A DNA stretch of 7,048 nucleotides, from contig JAUYTA010000226.1 in assembly GCA_030695265.1 (NCBI GenBank), positions 1 through 7,048 of the forward strand. Reading direction: 5' to 3'. A program made the translations under genes and the position numbers. This document shows, one piece after another, positions 6,495 through 7,048 of the stretch (the stretch's first letter is position 1; every line of letters starts with the position of its first letter). The notes under the pieces were generated by a model. The model was not told where the DNA came from. It made no database searches and was given only the letters and a program-made list of their open reading frames with translations. The stretch is from Bacteroidota bacterium. GTDB lineage: Bacteria > Bacteroidota > Bacteroidia > Bacteroidales > Prolixibacteraceae.

Positions 6495-7048
6495 ATGTTA
6501 CCGTTTTACGATGTTATTGTAGTTGGGGGAGGTCATGCGGGTTGCGAAGCTGCTGTTGCTGCTGCAAATTTGGGTTCAAAAACATTGTTGATTACAATGG
6601 ACATGACCAAATATGCACAAATGTCGTGCAATCCGGCAATGGGAGGTATAGCAAAAGGTCAAATAATACGTGAAATTGACGCATTGGGTGGTTTCTCCGG
6701 AATAGTTACCGACAAGTCAAGTATTCAATTCAGAATGCTGAATCAATCGAAAGGACCTGCAATGTGGAGTCCGCGTGCCCAGTGTGACCGTGTTCGTTTT
6801 ACTGAATTATGGCGGCATGTGTTGGAGAAAACTGAAAATCTGGATTTATGGCAGGATGCTGTTATTTCATTGCATATAAACGATAATGTTGTTACCGGAG
6901 TCAAAACAAAGATAGGAGTTGATTTTTATTCAAAGTCGGTTGTATTGACCAATGGTACTTTTTTAAATGGTTTGATGCACATCGGCAAAGCTCAGATGGA
7001 AGGCGGTAGGATAGGAGAGAGTGCATCCTATCATATTTCAGAACAATT
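6495..7048 (+). CDS. mnmG: tRNA uridine-5-carboxymethylaminomethyl(34) synthesis enzyme MnmG (GidA), 5' part, cut by window end
   Basis: MnmG, together with the GTPase MnmE, uses FAD, NADH and methylenetetrahydrofolate to install the (carboxymethyl)aminomethyl group on wobble uridine 34 of certain tRNAs. The window holds 184 codons plus two bases of a protein usually about 620 residues long. The N-terminus shows the FAD dinucleotide-binding motif DVIVVGGGHAGCEAA (6-20), then SCNPAMGGIAKGQIIREIDALGG (44-66) with the conserved Cys45, DKSSIQFRMLNQSKGPAMWSPRAQCDR (73-99), and LTNGTFLNGLMHIGK (151-165). All are typical of the family and the frame is intact to the edge. The ATG at 6495 is preceded by an A-rich stretch; the AAAGAG directly abutting it is too close to act as a normal Shine-Dalgarno. 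It sits 20 nt after ybeY and probably belongs to the same operon. Confidence 0.97.
   Translation, partial: MLPFYDVIVVGGGHAGCEAAVAAANLGSKTLLITMDMTKYAQMSCNPAMGGIAKGQIIREIDALGGFSGIVTDKSSIQFRMLNQSKGPAMWSPRAQCDRVRFTELWRHVLEKTENLDLWQDAVISLHINDNVVTGVKTKIGVDFYSKSVVLTNGTFLNGLMHIGKAQMEGGRIGESASYHISEQ

Noticed and set aside
1..7048. Search for CRISPR arrays, insertion sequences, tRNA or rRNA genes, and phage or defence genes.
   Set aside because: No regularly spaced repeats, transposase-like ORF, terminal inverted repeats or conserved RNA core were seen; all sizeable frames are explained by the listed core genes.

Overview
This is most likely a chromosomal window from a Bacteroidota bacterium, probably Bacteroidales/Marinilabiliales-like. 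Three things point there. The DNA is A+T rich and lacks clear Shine-Dalgarno sequences. The RuvB, MnmG and YbeY sequences read like the Bacteroidota versions of these proteins, by recall rather than by alignment. The order DUF4175-like protein, RsbW-type ATPase, ybeY, mnmG also matches a gene order I associate with this phylum. I see no insertion sequence, phage gene, CRISPR array, tRNA or rRNA, so this looks like ordinary core genome.

Left part (1-1860): the 3' end of a glutaminyl-peptide cyclotransferase gene on the + strand runs tail-to-tail into ruvB on the - strand, and the two overlap by 14 bp. Upstream of ruvB on the same strand, 65 bp away, is a stand-alone response-regulator receiver protein of 129 residues with no output domain.

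Middle (1861-2366): a roughly 480-500 bp A+T-rich divergent intergenic region. It holds one exact match to the Bacteroidota -7 promoter motif (TATCTTTG) facing the right-hand genes, a 14-bp perfect palindrome and long T tracts. I find no RNA gene in it.

Right part (2367-7048): four tightly packed + strand genes that look like one operon. They are a giant membrane-anchored coiled-coil protein of the DUF4175 type (about 1094 aa), a small RsbW/SpoIIAB-like HATPase that must start at a non-ATG codon, the rRNA-maturation endoribonuclease YbeY, and the 5' 30 percent or so of mnmG, which is cut by the window edge. Gaps are +2, -1 and +20 nt. YbeY and MnmG work on the translation apparatus (16S rRNA maturation and tRNA wobble-uridine modification). 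The first two genes have no established role that I know of. The most interesting open question here is why a large envelope protein and an anti-sigma-like kinase are locked to translation-quality genes.
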